Counted from the first letter of the stretch, positions 1 through 12,320 are shown. The stretch: DNA of 64,000 nucleotides from Nematopogon swammerdamellus (GCA_946902875.1 OX336344.1:15521791-15585790); one strand, 5' to 3'. Program-made: numbers and translations. Notes: a model not told the origin generated them from the letters alone.

Positions 1-38
1 TACACCGGTTCCGAACGGTGAAGTTTTGCACCGAAAAC
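1..38 (-). repeat. fragment of tRNA-headed SINE body
   Basis: The first bases match the segment at 3034-3058 of the fuller copy (ACACCGGTTCCGAACGGTGAAG). The window opens inside this copy, so its left side is not visible. Confidence 0.5.
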
Positions 39-66
39 ACATTCATTATTTTTTTTATTATTATTA

Positions 67-240
67 TTTTTTTTTTTTTATGGAACCTGACACGGTTGGC
101 TACATCACCTACAACATCCGTGATGTCAGCCCATAACACAGGGTGAACTAGGTGCCATGTCAGTGCTTCCCTTCATTTCATGTCGGCTACACTAAACTGG
201 ACGGAAAACACGAACTATTTACATAGCCGTTTCGACTTTC
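67..240 (-). repeat. SINE, shared-body family, 3' part
   Basis: A T-run is followed by TGGAACCTGACACGGTTGG and the body seen in more than ten other copies of this window. The T-run on the plus strand is the A-tail of a minus-strand retroposon. The copy stops before the core and head, so it is 5' truncated. Confidence 0.8.
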
Positions 241-715
241 GATTACGAGAGGTACAAGTGTTCGCCGTCGACCTACAGCAGGTATTATCGCTATTGCCAA
301 CGTCTCTGGTCCGTATTTAGCGACATTTGAATTCCGGCCGGTGTCCGCCTCTCCCGCAGCTCACATTAAATCGCGCTCGGCCCTCGGCCTCGCGTTTTGC
401 ATAAATAAACTGTTGTTTGGGGCGGCAAGGTGTTGGGGCTTTCTTGCCCTTTTTGTACGCCGGTAAATATTTGGATAAGCGGGGTCTGATGATAGAGCAC
501 GGGCGATCGCGAAGCGCGGAACTCCGTGGAGCTGTGCTCGAAATATTGAATGTGTATTTTAATCTAAATTGTAGGAAGCAGCCTCCATTACGATTCAATT
601 CGTTTGAGATTTTAAGAAAAGCTCGCGCTTCAGACAGTTCTGCTCATTATCCCGCATTACATGGCTATCGCAAAGCAAACAATATTGTTTTTAAATTTTT
701 ATTTAGAGAGTATAT
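241..715. other. no gene recognised
   Basis: Moderate-GC sequence with a few short open frames on both strands. None shows a known motif, codon bias or splice context that I can support. Confidence 0.5.
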
Positions 716-720
716 CAACT

Positions 721-850
721 GGTAAACTCTGGAACGCTCTCCCTGCCCACATATTTCCCCCCAAGTACAGTCTCTGGTCCTTCAAGCGAGGCGTTGTCAG
801 CCCGGCATGGCATTCACAGCCCCTGCATGCGACCGAATATCCACGAGCGT
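721..850 (+). pseudogene. jockey-like LINE reverse-transcriptase C-terminal remnant
   Basis: The translation contains KLWNALPAHIFPP followed by KYSLWSFKRGV. This is the usual C-terminal tail after the RT of jockey-type LINEs (consensus K/RLWN-LP--VFP then -FK-). The same tail recurs at 3925-4265, 21868-22600 and 45190-45350. Only the last ~40 residues survive, with no upstream RT motifs in frame, so this is a dead 5'-truncated copy. Confidence 0.6.
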
Positions 851-934
851 CTTACTATAAAAAAAAACAAATAACATGTAAAAGTTGGGAACATCGAGAA
901 AAAGCCCAATTTCTGAAAGTTAATTGCTAGCCCA

Positions 935-1790
935 ATATATGTAGTTAGAATATAGCCCAATATAGTTAGCAATTTCTCGGAACGAACGGAAATTACTAGT
1001 ATTACTCTGAGAAATTATATTTTTCTGCTATTGAATTCGCCTCCAGTTCGAAAGCTTCATTAAATTTGCGCCAGAAATTCGAAACATTCCGTTAGTGGTT
1101 GACGTTGTATGTTTATTAGTACGTGCTAGTTTTTAATTGTAAGTTTCTTCGTTAAAAGCTCTTACTACCTCCAAATGACGACCTTTAGTTAAAAATAATC
1201 TTTCAAATATAGGCGTGGAATGAAATAACAAATTAGATGTTAGTTTCTCTACTTCCGTAAAATGTGTATTTTTCCAATTTATTATCACCTGCTTTATACA
1301 GGACACGCTAGAAACACTAACGGCCGATTTAACCACCTTCGGTTAGAATGTAACTGCCGATTAGCTTCTGTCAAATGTATGAGAAATGTCACTATTACTC
1401 ATACATTTATTACATACATATTTTGAGAGTTAGGTAAGTACTAAGTGTGCAAATTGGATCTTTTAAGTAAAAATTTATTTAGGGTAGATAAAGATTCTAT
1501 ATTATAAGCTCCAGCATAAACCGCATATGCTTTTTTATCAGTGTTACTGAAAAAAGGCACTAGACTTTTCATTATTTGCCTGTCAGCGGTCCGCCACCGG
1601 TTGGAGTGGCAGACCTCTTGTTCATATTTCAGAGCATCAATCAAGTAGCTGTTGAAATAGGGAGAATAAATATTAGGAGAGGCGGAATTGAGTGTACCCA
1701 TGTTCGTGAACAATGCTTAGAAATCATTTTATTTGGTTCGGAGAATTTTCACACTTGCTATCCATCCGTGCGCTCGCTTCGTCTGTTTTC
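935..1790. other. AT-rich stretch, no gene recognised
   Basis: Nothing beyond short unremarkable open frames on either strand. Confidence 0.5.
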
Positions 1791-1795
1791 TGTCA

Positions 1796-1907
1796 CACTT
1801 CAGTGCTTCCCTACGATCGTGCCGGCTACACTGAACTGGGCGGAAAACACAAACTATTTACATAGCCGTTTCGACCGACGTTTCATTCAGTGCGGTGGTA
1901 CCAACAC
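1796..1907 (-). repeat. SINE fragment, shared-body family
   Basis: Matches the middle of the body, from CAGTGCTTCCC through CCGTTTCGACCGAC to GCGGTGGTACCAACAC. It lacks both the A-tail and the head. Confidence 0.75.
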
Positions 1908-1943
1908 ATCAATTAATACAACGCCATTAATTAATGAGTTAGT

Positions 1944-2085
1944 GATTGTTTTTTTATTGTTTTGTATTGTTTATTGATCATTCATAATGGCAGTTAGACT
2001 GCACTCGAACTTGTCACAATTTGTTCTATCCGGTTCGATTACACCCACGAAGAATAACCGGCAAGAAACTTCGCAGGATTAGATA
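1944..2085 (-). repeat. LINE 3' end with AATAC-type tail
   Basis: On the minus strand the segment ends ATGATCAATAAACAATAC, a polyadenylation-like signal followed by a short repeat tail. The preceding ~110 bp match 52463-52600 at roughly 95%. This is the 3' terminus of a 5'-truncated LINE. It contains too little coding sequence to name a clade. Confidence 0.6.
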
Positions 2086-2089
2086 GAAA

Positions 2090-2778
2090 TTGTATCTACA
2101 TGTTATGTACGAGTATTTCCACCACAATTGACAATTTCACTCTATTATGGCGTACGTAACACATAATGTGGTAAACTTCTGAAGGCTTCCGAAATACTTG
2201 CGGAAGAAAAGGCTCGCGCAGAGTTACAATAAGTATAATTTCAGTTCGGTCCTCTTAGGTTTTCTTTTGTCCTTGGCGGTGAAACTTTGGGTCTTACAAT
2301 TTGTTTGGTTCGCGATCGTTATATTATTTAGAGAAGGATCAGGTGAATTTTAGCGGTCGACTTACTGGCAGCCCGAGAAAGGGTTCGTGCTTTGCAAATT
2401 TTAATAAGAAACACTTTGAATGTTACGTACCTAATTGTTAATTTCATTAAATGACTGCATATTTTTATTTGATGAAAATATGATTATAAAAAAAATATTA
2501 TTTCATTAATTAACCCTTTGCCTCCGACCTAATGAAATATGCTTACCCCCTTTCACTTTCATGCCATTTTTGCCGTGCGAGAATTCGCGAAATTTTGACG
2601 ATTTTTTTTTTCGAATTTTTCTAACCTAAAATTAGACCATATACCTAATTACCGTATACAAATCATCTATTGACCTATTGAAGTGTTGTGGAAGGTAAAG
2701 GGTTAAAAATGTTAAAATTTGTTCCTACATACTCACACGGAACTTGAGCAGAAAACTCGATAAAGAGGGAAACGGATT
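2090..2778. other. AT-rich stretch, no gene recognised
   Basis: A very AT-rich segment (2440-2760) with T- and A-runs. No coding or repeat signal recognised. Confidence 0.5.
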
Positions 2779-2779
2779 C

Positions 2780-3183
2780 GTTTTTTTTTTTATGTTATCC
2801 GATATGGGTGGCTGAGTCGGAGGGGCCAAGGCACATGCTCCGACCAGCCAATATCACCTCCGAGAAGGTAGTGCCATACCGGAGACTTCCCTGGATTGCT
2901 GGCTATACTGGACTAGAGGAGAACACAGCCGAGGCTGCTATGCGGCCATCTTACATCCAGTACGGTGGTACCAACCCAGTCGGCTACAATTTGAGCCTAC
3001 CACCTAGTAAGGGGCAAGGGAAGGGACCTACAGTTTTACACCGGTTCCGAACGGTGAAGCAGCAGGTGTAGGTATGCACGTAATTTTTTTCGTCAGAAAA
3101 AACTCATTGGTACACGCCGACCGGATTCGAACCTCGGACCTCTCGCATGAGAAGCCGATGCCCAAACCATTCGGCCACCCGCC
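2780..3183 (-). repeat. tRNA-headed SINE, near full length
   Basis: Read on the minus strand, this starts with a tRNA-like head. The A box TGGCCGAATGG is at 3167-3177 and the B box GGTTCGAATCC at 3123-3133, with an intervening anticodon-arm-like segment. A body of about 300 bp and an A-tail (T-run at 2780-2790) follow. The body segment near 2955-3040 resembles the core of the other SINE family of this window (TACTAGGTGGTAGG, GTAGGTCCCTTCCCTT, TTGGTACCACCG). A second long copy lies at 49948-50347 and a head-only copy at 34609-34713. Confidence 0.8.
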
Positions 3184-3189
3184 GCCTTG

Positions 3190-3680
3190 TGAACGCCCGA
3201 ACGATGTGATCGTTCGATTAAGTTACTATGTGCACTTGCCCTTCTGTCTCGGCCGCCCATCAGGATACCTACATAGAGGGAAATGAAAAATGCTGTAGTC
3301 GGCTTCTCTGCTCATTCTCATTCTAATTTGTCTACATAAACGCCCGACTAAAGTTTTAAATTTACTTTTACAAAACATGGCGACTGGCGGATGTCATTTT
3401 GACTTTTCTAAAAAACAATGTCTATGCCCTAGTACCTAAGTAAGGCGCAGAGTATGGTCTTAATTATATTAGCTAATTGAATGACGTTTTCTAAAAAAAA
3501 AACATTTATTTTCATATATTTTATTCACTTGGAGTTATTTGCCTGTGATTATGTTCAGCGACTCTGCAAGGGTGTTAAACGCTTCGTGTGTATTTGTCCA
3601 GTGGATTTGGAGATTACTCGAAACAATGGAAATGGGCCACTGTCGGGTGTCTGTCTGTAGGTATACCTACCTGTAGGGAT
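3190..3680. other. no gene recognised; small palindrome
   Basis: Contains a perfect 14-bp palindrome GTAGGTATACCTAC near 3657-3670 and an 8-bp-stem hairpin near 3190-3210. No gene seen. Confidence 0.5.
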
Positions 3681-3686
3681 ACCTAT

Positions 3687-3816
3687 GTTTTTTTTATGGA
3701 AACTGACACGATTGGCTACATCACCTACAACATTCGTGATGTCAGCCCATAACACCGGGTGAACTAGTAGCCATGTCAGTGCTTCCCTTCATTTCATGTC
3801 GGCTACACTGAACTGC
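3687..3816 (-). repeat. SINE 3' part abutting LINE remnant
   Basis: T-run, then GGAAACTGACACGATTGG and the shared body up to CTACACTGAACTG, where it breaks off abruptly just ahead of LINE-like sequence. Confidence 0.8.
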
Positions 3817-3924
3817 TGGTCTATTCTTGTAAATTCAGACAGCGGAATCAGCGCTGTTGTGGCGCTGAGAGCCACTTTGGAAGTGAGCCTGAGCCACAGA
3901 CGATTTTTAGAGACATTCAGTAGG

Positions 3925-4265
3925 ACACGGTTACTACCGCGGTCGTCGTCTCTTCGACTTCGAAGAAATATACAGATACTATCATGGACGCTACTCGGAG
4001 AAACTTGCATCAATTATTCCTTGCCATCCAACCTATCTCGGCAGCGATCGTCATAAAGAGGACTTTTGAGGACCCATCGTTAAATCGTTTCTCTGTCGCA
4101 CCGCCAGGGTATGAAATTGTCTACCGTTTCTCGATACTTTCAACTGGCCAACAACAAGCTGGATGACGCCTCAACGAATATCCATAGGCTTCGTTAGACA
4201 CCTAATGGGTGGCTCGGCGCCACATGTCACACTTTCTATAAAAAACAACCGTTTTCAGGTCTGGT
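3925..4265 (+). pseudogene. jockey-like LINE RT C-terminal remnant with stops
   Basis: One plus frame gives YHGRYSEKLASIIP, then KSFLCRTARV, then, further on, RHLMGGSAPHVTL. This is the order found after the RT domain of jockey-type LINEs (a YHG-CSEEL-like block, a FL-RTAKLWN-like block, the C-terminal tail). At least two in-frame stop codons interrupt it (before GPIVKSF and within the LWN-equivalent block), so it cannot be translated. The tail matches the minus-strand copy at 21895-21965 and a shorter piece at 8530-8590. Confidence 0.7.
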
Positions 4266-4424
4266 GGTGTATAGTGTCTTGCTGAGCGTGGTTTCGCGAG
4301 GTGAAGTATATTGCCATTTCGAGTAGGTACCTCTTGGTCCTTCTGTACAGCCACCCATACTGGTTTTCATAAAAAAATTAGTATTATCTAAAGAGTCTGT
4401 TTGAAATAATTTGAATGAAATAAT

Positions 4425-4559
4425 ATTTTTTTTTTATGGAAACTGACACGTTTGGATACATCACCTACAACATCCGTGATGTCAGCCCATAACACCGGGT
4501 GTACCTACTAGGTGCCATGTCAGTGCTTCCCTACATTTCAAGTCGGCTACACTTAACTG
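4425..4559 (-). repeat. SINE 3' part, shared-body family
   Basis: T-run followed by GGAAACTGACACGTTTGG and the body to TCGGCTACACTTAACTG. The head and core are missing. Confidence 0.8.
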
Positions 4560-4585
4560 TTCCGATTTATACATTTTATATTGTA

Positions 4586-4800
4586 CAAGCTGTGCCCGCG
4601 GCTCCGCCCGCTCTCATATTTCACTTCACTGCTAACCTCATAAGCTATTTAGCGTGATAGTAAGTAGCCTATAGTTGATGGGAAGAATCAAGCTATCCGT
4701 AGAATTTTGTTTTATTAAAATCGGTTCAGTGGTTCTCGAGTTATAAGCGGACAGACAGACAGACAGAAAGCAGACGTTGGATTTTATTATAGGTAAGGAT
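4586..4800 (+). repeat. dispersed element with GCCCGCGGCTCCGC cap and CAGA microsatellite
   Basis: Starts with AGCTGTGCCCGCGGCTCC and continues through AATCGGTTCAGTGGTTCTCG, a CAGA-repeat and GGATTTTATTATAGGTA. An inverted, closely similar copy occupies 9937-10165. The cap motif also begins the minisatellite elements at 31353, 34863 and 43240. Family name not known to me. Confidence 0.65.
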
Positions 4801-4975
4801 AAGGAAGGATAAGGAAGGAAGGATAAGGAAGGAAGAAGGTAAATTTATGGAAATTAAAGAGATGCCGATATTGTATTGACAGTACAAGTTTATGGCCAAT
4901 ATAAAAAAACTGAATGATAAGTGTGATTAATGATTATGCACCAATAATGCAAATTACATACATACATACATATCA

Positions 4976-5212
4976 CATACGCTGAATCCCGTCAATCGGG
5001 GTAAGCAGAGTAATCGGTGTTGGGTAATCGGGTAACTCTAGTAAATTACAGCACAACACCGAACACCACGTTTCGCAAAGTATTCGAACAAGATTCAATA
5101 GATCAAGCAGCAAGTAAGGCACGAAGGCCCACCTGCTGCTTGACTCGGTGGAAGTACCGTGCCAAGTACTGCCAAGGTGAGAGGTGGCGAGCCTGTCGCC
5201 CTTTAAAATAAA
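4976..5212 (+). repeat. dispersed repeat family C
   Basis: Shares CAATCGGGGTAAGCAGAGTA, ACAGCACAACACCGA, GACTCGGTGGAAG and CAAGGTGAGAGGTGG with 9110-9445, 45463-46330, 49446-49510, 56046-56335 and 56488-56676. No coding potential. Longer copies end in the module that also heads some SINEs. Confidence 0.7.
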
Positions 5213-5214
5213 AC

Positions 5215-8200
5215 AATAATGCAAATCATTTTAAAATAAAACACAATGTGAAAAACAATGTGATAATAATTAATATTCGTGCTACACTGTGTTACTGAAA
5301 ATCGTGAGAATTACAAGAAGCATGATAGGGACAAAATAATTTTGTGATGATGAGAAATTACAACTTCCATTTAACGAATTTGGGAGCATCAAACCCCTAG
5401 CAGCTTGTTACAATATTGGTTTTCGGTAAAATATTGGGAACCCGTAGGCTTTCTATTTTGGCTGATTATATTTTGTGGCATCATACCAACGTTCAGTCAT
5501 AGGTTCAGTAGATTATAAGTACAGTACGCGACAGAGCTGGAGTGCAGGTTAGAGGAATTCTCTAGTGATGTGCTAAAATGTTTAGTAATAAAAGTAATAG
5601 TTATCGATTTTGTCTTTATTTATATTTATTTTTAATGTCAATTAATCATGAAAAAAAAATGACTGGGAGTGATCGACGCATGCGGGGAATGCGGAGGGAG
5701 TGCACGCACACCCGCGTCGTACCTCATACTCTAGAACGATAAATACTGTACAAGGTCACGTACACCTACGAAAGTGAAATTTTTAGAACCTAGTCTTACA
5801 GTCGTATTTTCTCACGGAGTGTTGCTGAGAGTCATTTAGGTGATCCCCTCACGGAAAATGCTCATTAAAAGACTCATTAAATTTTTCCAAGTATCTCTAG
5901 CCCTCAGAGGTTAGAGATTATTTAGCAGTTACGATGAGGCTGGCATAGTCGACAGTTGGCTAAAGTCCTATTTAAAAAATTATAAAAAAAAAAATTCACG
6001 GGAGTTTATTTCGTGTGAATTAACTCCCTCAAAACATTCTTTTCTCTCTCCCTTCCCTCTTTTCCGTCCTCTCGTTCTCTCCTTTGTCTCTCGCTTAACC
6101 CTCACACTCGCTCTCGCGCTTATGTTTCGCGCTACTTTTCGCCGCCAGTGACTCACTGCTCAAGGAGTCGCGTCCAGGCTGCGCTTTAGTGAAGCGGAAT
6201 GGAATCGCCTCAAGGCGTATGATAAAGTATGATAAGTATGATAAAATGACGAAGACGCGAATTTCGAGCAAATAGTTTTTACTATGATTAGTATGAAACA
6301 TTTAAAAAAGAATATAACAACTGTGTTTATGCTTCAGGAATCTCTGTCAAAACACAATACATTTTTTTTCTTTTTAATTTAACTTCATATTATATAGTTA
6401 TTAATAATCATAATTCTATTCTTTTAACATTTTGTACGAAGTGTGCTTTACTCATTTAATCCTGGCTATAACGTTGAGTGAGTCTTCACCCGGTACTAAG
6501 CCGGATCCAGCTCTTTAGCGCAGACAACTCGGTTACTCGGTTCAAACGTGAAAGACGAAAGTAACACAGAACAATGACTGGTAGCTCACTCGCGACAAAG
6601 GAGATTCCTGCATTTGCATATGTAGAGAGCGAATCAACCGTCATGCCCAAATAAATCAAAAGAATGAAACCGCTATTGTCATCGATGGCATACCATTTAT
6701 TCATTCCCAACATTATCGCACATAATTTGCATACAATATTATTCGTTCACAATAGAAATCCTTATTATTTACATCAGACGGTTCGTAACGCATTCAGTCG
6801 GCGTGTAGAAGTCTAAGCGTCTACTGCTTTACATACGCCTCTCCAAGTTTCCTCCGGTCCAACCAGCCTTCAGCGGTACAGAACCACTCCTAGCTACATG
6901 AATACATTAGACATTAGGTGGATTTGTAAATTATGTATTTGTGTTACAACATTTATAATGACTTTTCACTTGCTCGTTGAGTTGATGCCCATTCACATTT
7001 TCAAGTTCTTTGGGCCTTTGACTAAGAAGAGTACTGGATCGAACCACGCCCGTCGTCACCTCTGCCGCAGCTCTTGGGCCGCTTCTGTGTTCCATCAATA
7101 TGGCATGTAGATTGTTCGCTGCCTTTCATGCTTTTAAGATTCAAAAAATATTTTTTTTTGCATTCTTAGTATATGTATGTCATAGCGTCCAATGTGTCCA
7201 CATTGTCATGAGGTCAAAACAGGAGTGTTTTTCTGTTATTTCTTGAAATCATGCAGAGGTGGAAAATGCTTTGAAAATTTCTGTGGAAACAACAGAAATA
7301 GTTTTTTAAATTGTTAAAAACTCCTGCTTAGTCCTGAGAGCAATTTTTTTAATAGTTTTTTTATTTTAGGTCGTTTAACAATAATTTGTTAATATCAGTC
7401 CCATAGTACTCACCATCTCCATCCTATAGGGCCCAGATAATAATAGGGCCACAGATTACTAAATAGTTACTTCGTATAGGGCCCAATAATAGACACAGAA
7501 CGCTCCACGAAATGGATTGGTGCGTTGTATTGTTTCATCGAGGTTCTTCGAGTGAACGGATTAGTATATTTTTTTTATGTAAGTGCTTGAAACTTTTCAC
7601 ACACTCAGCTCTGGCAACTTTTTATAATTTTGTTTAGTTTTAGTTTATTTCCTCTGTTCACGTATTTACAATTTTTGTGTTTGCAAGAAGATTTTACTGG
7701 CGAATTAAAATATAAAACAATTATATAAGTACATAAGTAATGCACACAATTTCTCTTGGCCCCAACTTTATATATATAATTGAATACAATGTATGTTTTC
7801 TGACGACAGAGTTAAATATTGACTTTTTCTTTCAAAAGAGAAGTTTAAAAACGGCTCGCTCGTGAACATTTTCGGATCTCCCATAAAAGAGCAATGAGAT
7901 TCCTCTGAAGTTCGCACGAGTTCTTTGTGCAACTCCTGAAAGCTCCTGAATATTGACGAAAAACAATTTTATTATTATTCCCTTGAGCCGAGAAGAAAGT
8001 ATTGGAATAAAAACCACGTCTTTGTATTCACTTACTGACTTAAACCTGGTTATGCATATCTATCCATGTTACCAGTTAACACACATGAGAAGAGATTTGT
8101 ATGAAAAAATTCTCAAATAATAAGACCGTTGTCTAACCTCCTCAATTTGTCTATTTATTTAATTAAAATTCGCACAGACAAACATTTTGCTAGAATTAAT

Positions 8201-8525
8201 ATGTTTGTTTTATATCAGTTTTCTTTTCAACTTTCCGCTTTCGTTGATGCTTCAATGACAATGAGTGTCTTTATTAATTGTAGGTTAGGTACTAATTGTC
8301 TGTAGATCGCATAGTTTTTTATGGTAACTTAGGACCTGGAAAGTGAGATTTCCTGAGATATACGTTCAATTCTTCTAATGTAGTCACAACGTGAAAAATT
8401 ATATACATAGATAAGTACAGAAGTAACGCATGCAATTTATTCAGGCTGTGAAACTGAAAATGGCATGGAATTCCATACCTACATATTACACGTTTATAAT
8501 TATTTCTTTTTTTATTTATATTTTT
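5215..8525. other. long AT-rich stretch, no gene recognised
   Basis: I see no gene here. Notable sequence texture: a CT-rich tract at about 6035-6115, short tandem copies of GTATGATAA at 6217-6246, and several long T-runs. The short open frames lack motifs and codon bias. Confidence 0.5.
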
Positions 8526-8529
8526 TTAT

Positions 8530-8592
8530 TGAAAGCGCGACCTATTGCACCGAGCCACCCATAATCTAACGACGCCCATGGACAAATTCTTG
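8530..8592 (-). repeat. LINE tail fragment
   Basis: The minus strand reads CCATGGGCGTCGTTAGATTA then GGGTGGCTCGGTGC, the same tail as the jockey-like remnants at 3925-4265 and 21868-22600. Confidence 0.45.
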
Positions 8593-8594
8593 AA

Positions 8595-9105
8595 GCAGAT
8601 TTAATAGCATACATTTTTAAAGACATATTATTGTGTGAAAGTTTTAATAAATAAAGTAATTCGTTGTCTTAACAAATTTAAATTCAATAAACGTGTCAGG
8701 ATTTAATGTAAGAATTACTAGCTAAGTGTAATATAAAATAAATTATGAAATCGATATCGGCAAAAATACATCGTTTCTCACGCGTGGGTATAGTACAGGG
8801 GCTATATCCTTTGAAAACATACGTCGTCTGTTAGGGCTCCGGCTGCCGACTCCCCTCACTCTAATAGGATTTATTTAACGTCCTTCGTATCAAGTTCCAG
8901 GCTTTCAAACGCGCGACGATTGCGTGAGGCGCCTCGCGGATGCGGGCTGTGGAACTCTGAACTGAAAATGAAATGGAATTCCGTACAAATTAAACGTTTA
9001 TAATTATTTACAACGAGGTACCGTTGTTGGCATTTGTTTTGAATTGTATGGTCCCCTAAAAAAATGGTTGGTATAAATAAAAGTATAGTACATAGATACA
9101 TATAT
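8595..9105. other. no gene recognised; short direct repeat
   Basis: 8948-9008 repeats 8442-8510 (shared AAATGGAATTCC and CGTTTATAATTATTT), suggesting a duplicated unidentified repeat. A 125-residue open frame on the minus strand here has no recognisable motif. Confidence 0.4.
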
Positions 9106-9109
9106 GCAT

Positions 9110-9445
9110 ATATACCACACGCTGTATCCAAACAATCGGGGTAAGCAGCGTAAGCGATGTTGTGCTGCAAGGAATATGGTAACTTAAAGCACAGCACCGA
9201 CCACCGTGTTTCGAAAAGTATTTGGACAAGGTAACTATCAAGCAGCAATTACAATCACGAATACCCACCTGCTACATGACTCGGTGGAAGGACCATGTCA
9301 AGGTGAGATGTGGCTATCCTATCGCCCTTTAGCACGGCATCTTGTCCTTATCCCTTAGTCGCCTTTTACCACATGCACGGGGAGAGATAGAGTGGGGTTA
9401 TTCGTTTGAAGTACCAACTCCAAACGGTACATAAAAACAATAAAA
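9110..9445 (+). repeat. family C repeat with terminal CGGGGAGAGA module
   Basis: A fuller copy of family C. It ends with the TTAGTCGCCTTTTACCACAT / CACGGGGAGAGATAGAGTGG / AAGTACC module that is also found at the 5' side of SINE copies at 10871-11203, 21224-21532 and 39984-40308. Confidence 0.7.
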
Positions 9446-9502
9446 ATAGCACAATATTTTATACAAACAATATATATAAATAAGTACAATAAAAATAGCA
9501 CA

Positions 9503-9566
9503 ACGAATACAGGTACATAAGGTGCAAAAACGGACTTATCCCTTAAAGGGCGTTCTTACAGCCAAC
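9503..9566 (-). repeat. LINE 3'-UTR fragment
   Basis: ACATAAGGTGCAAAAACGGA then CTTATCCCTTAAAGGG match the LINE 3' end seen at 16686-16806, 33923-34018, 40310-40437 and 63911-64000. Confidence 0.6.
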
Positions 9567-9936
9567 CTTTGGGTGTGCGAAATGTGTAAATACGAGTAAA
9601 TGAATGTAAGTAAATGAAAGATAAGATGTGAATTCGTTGATCACGTGTTCCGCAAGTGCATCTGGAAGGTGGCTGAAAATTTTCGAAAGATTTACGAGTA
9701 CGATCATTGTCATTCCGGCGAAACGAATAAATAATTCTGAGTGGATAAAATGTAAATTTTAAAGTTTCTCGCAGTCTCCTTAGAGTTGTGTTCGCGGCCA
9801 TAGAATAAAAATAACTGCCAAAAGTTGTACCTACGTACAAGCTTGGTAAAAAATGTGCTAGAAATTTTTTTGAGGGAAATTAAATTAGTTTTAAGACAAA
9901 AAAGACATATTTTCCAGTTCTGTCTTTATATCCTTC

Positions 9937-10165
9937 ATTACCTATAATAAAATCCAACGTCTGCTTTCTGTCTGAGTGTCTGAGTGTCTGTCTGTCCGCT
10001 TATAACTTGAGAACCACTGAACCGATTTTAATAAAAAAAAATTCTACGGATAGCTCGATTCATCCCATCAACTATAGGCTACTTACTATCACGCTAAGTA
10101 GCTTATGAGGTTAGCAGTGAAGTGAAATACGAGAGCGGGCGGAGCCGCGGGCACAGCTAGTAATA
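9937..10165 (-). repeat. dispersed element with GCCCGCGGCTCCGC cap
   Basis: Inverted copy of 4586-4800: the CTGTCTGTCC tract, AACCACTGAACCGATTTTA and the terminal GCGGAGCCGCGGGCACAGCT are all present in reverse order. Confidence 0.7.
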
Positions 10166-10169
10166 TATA

Positions 10170-10865
10170 TTACTATTATTACACATCCTTGTTTATATTT
10201 ACACTAACGTCGGGTACAGGGTAGGCACGGTACGTAAGGTACGGGGACAAAGAAATATTTTTTTCTTAGATTTTGAAAAAATAAAATAATGACGTACCTA
10301 TCCAAAGAGTTTCTGCCTACTCCATTGGAAAACAGCCATAATTTATTTATATGTAAATGCTCAACATATGAACCGACCAAAAATTCTACTTTTGTGATCA
10401 TTTTTGAGATCGACAATTTGGCGCCCAGCGCAGGATTAGCAGTTTCACAATGCGATCGTAAAGTTCGTCACTGAACAATTGAATGCTAAAATGGTTTTGA
10501 GCTCTTGTACTTATACATTAAAACTGTTTTCCGTTTTAATGAAACCAATTTATGTGGCTATTATTGAAAATCATGACTGAAAATATTAAAAAAATACTAT
10601 TGCAATTTAATACCTCGTTATTGATATCGAAGTAACTGATCCATCCCTAATGTATCCAAATAATAAAAGCCTCAGTGTTATGTTCAAGCACCAAGATAGA
10701 CAAATTCTTTGTGCGGCTATCGTTTCATCGAGATCAAGTGCGCGGAACTGCGTTTACTTGTGGTACAGCGATTAACTGCCCTACTTCTACTCTATTTTAT
10801 TATATTCTCTGGCTGGCACAGTCTCTTGCACACCATTTTGTATTGGCTTCATCAGCTCACCGAAT
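10170..10865. other. AT-rich stretch, no gene recognised
   Basis: Short overlapping open frames on both strands at 10204-10474 show no motif or codon bias. Confidence 0.5.
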
Positions 10866-10870
10866 TGCAC

Positions 10871-11203
10871 ATTTTTTTTGTACGGAAACTGACACGGTTG
10901 GCTACATCGCCTACAACATCCGCGATGTCAGCCCGTAACACCGGGTGAACTTGGTGCTACGTCAGTGCTTCCCTTCGGTCGTGCCGGCTACACTGAACTG
11001 GAGGGAAACACAAACTATTTATATAGCTGTTTCGACCGACCTTTCATTCAGTGCTGTGGTAACAACCCGGGCGGGTTAAACCCTACCACCTAGTAATATA
11101 AGAAGGGAGTCATATCCCTTAGTTGCCTTTTACGACATACACGGGGAGAGATGCAGTGGGGCTATTCTTTTAAAGTACCGGCCTCACACGGTACGTTCCC
11201 TTG
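10871..11203 (-). repeat. SINE copy, shared body with GTACCGTG-type head
   Basis: Complete from A-tail (plus-strand T-run) through body and core, ending with the ACGGGGAGAGATGCAGTGGG / AAGTACCGG / ACACGGTAC module instead of the 5S-like head. The same structure is present at 21224-21532 and, inverted, at 39984-40308. That makes it a distinct subfamily. Confidence 0.85.
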
Positions 11204-11204
11204 A

Positions 11205-12225
11205 TTTTTTGCATAGAAGACTGTCCTCAATAGAGTCCCACACTCCTCTAGTTCAGACCAAGTTGCGATCGTGTCCCGCTAAAATCCACACCCGGAAAAC
11301 CCGCGACGGAAAAGTGTGCAACAAAAACTGCCAGCGGCAAGTTTAAACAAGTTTATGTGAGTTTTATTTTTGAGCGCGAACGTGCGGGAACGTGTTGGAC
11401 CTCCATACGTTAGGGTTGTCAAGTCGTGTTCTCGTAAATAAATAAACAAAAGTGGCTAGTTACTGAAACTTCCTTGTTTTTCCCATACGAGAGGGGAGAA
11501 GTTTGTGTAAAACATTGAATACAAATATAAAAGAGGAAATGAAATTGCTAGTAATAAAAAAAGTGTGTGTGGTTTTTTGTTTACTAAGTTGAACATAAAT
11601 AGCTGAACAGTAATAATAATAATATTATGATACTTAATGTGTGACAGGTACAGATTGATTATCTAAGGCAATTTCTTCCAGTCAACCAGAGTCAGGTCTG
11701 AGTAAAAAATATTTACATAATATAATCAAAACTTGCACGACTTTCTTTAGAATTATTAAATTAAATCATTCCATAAATTTCATACAATTAATTTAGCCTG
11801 TAGGACGCGATTGCTCTGCGGGTCGTCGTCTCTTTGGCTGACATCTTAAGTCTTTCCAACAGTTATTTCACCGGAGTTAACTGCCGGCTACATTTTATAC
11901 GGAGGTGATGAAATCTAAACTGATGGTGATGTAATTTCAACCCTACCCTTTATAGTGCCTCCATACCCGCCAACCCCATCATGTTCGTGTGAGAAAAGTT
12001 ACTGTAAAATAAAAACAGCCCGTGTTGCGATATGAACGTAATTTATAACTACACGTCAGTTTTAGCTGTGCTTTTAGGGTTCCGAAGAGGCACTTACAGC
12101 GCACAGTTCTCTTTGTATGTCCGTTCGTTCGCTCGTATCTACGAGTAGGTGTGTAAGAATTTATGTTCTCGAAATCATCACCATTTCTGCGAAGCAGAAG
12201 ACATACACACACATACACACCACAC
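11205..12225. other. no gene recognised
   Basis: Mixed-composition sequence. No coding, splice or repeat signal strong enough to report. Confidence 0.5.
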
Positions 12226-12229
12226 GCCG

Positions 12230-12320
12230 TAATCAAGTCGCCTTTTACGACATGCACGGGGAGACATTCAGTGGGGCTATTCTTATTAAGTACCGGGACC
12301 ACACAGTACCAGACCACAGA
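12230..12320 (-). repeat. solitary head module
   Basis: AGTCGCCTTTTACGACATGC / ACGGGGAGACATTCAGTGGG / AAGTACCGGGACCACACAGT equals the head module of the SINE at 10871-11203 but has no SINE body attached. Confidence 0.6.
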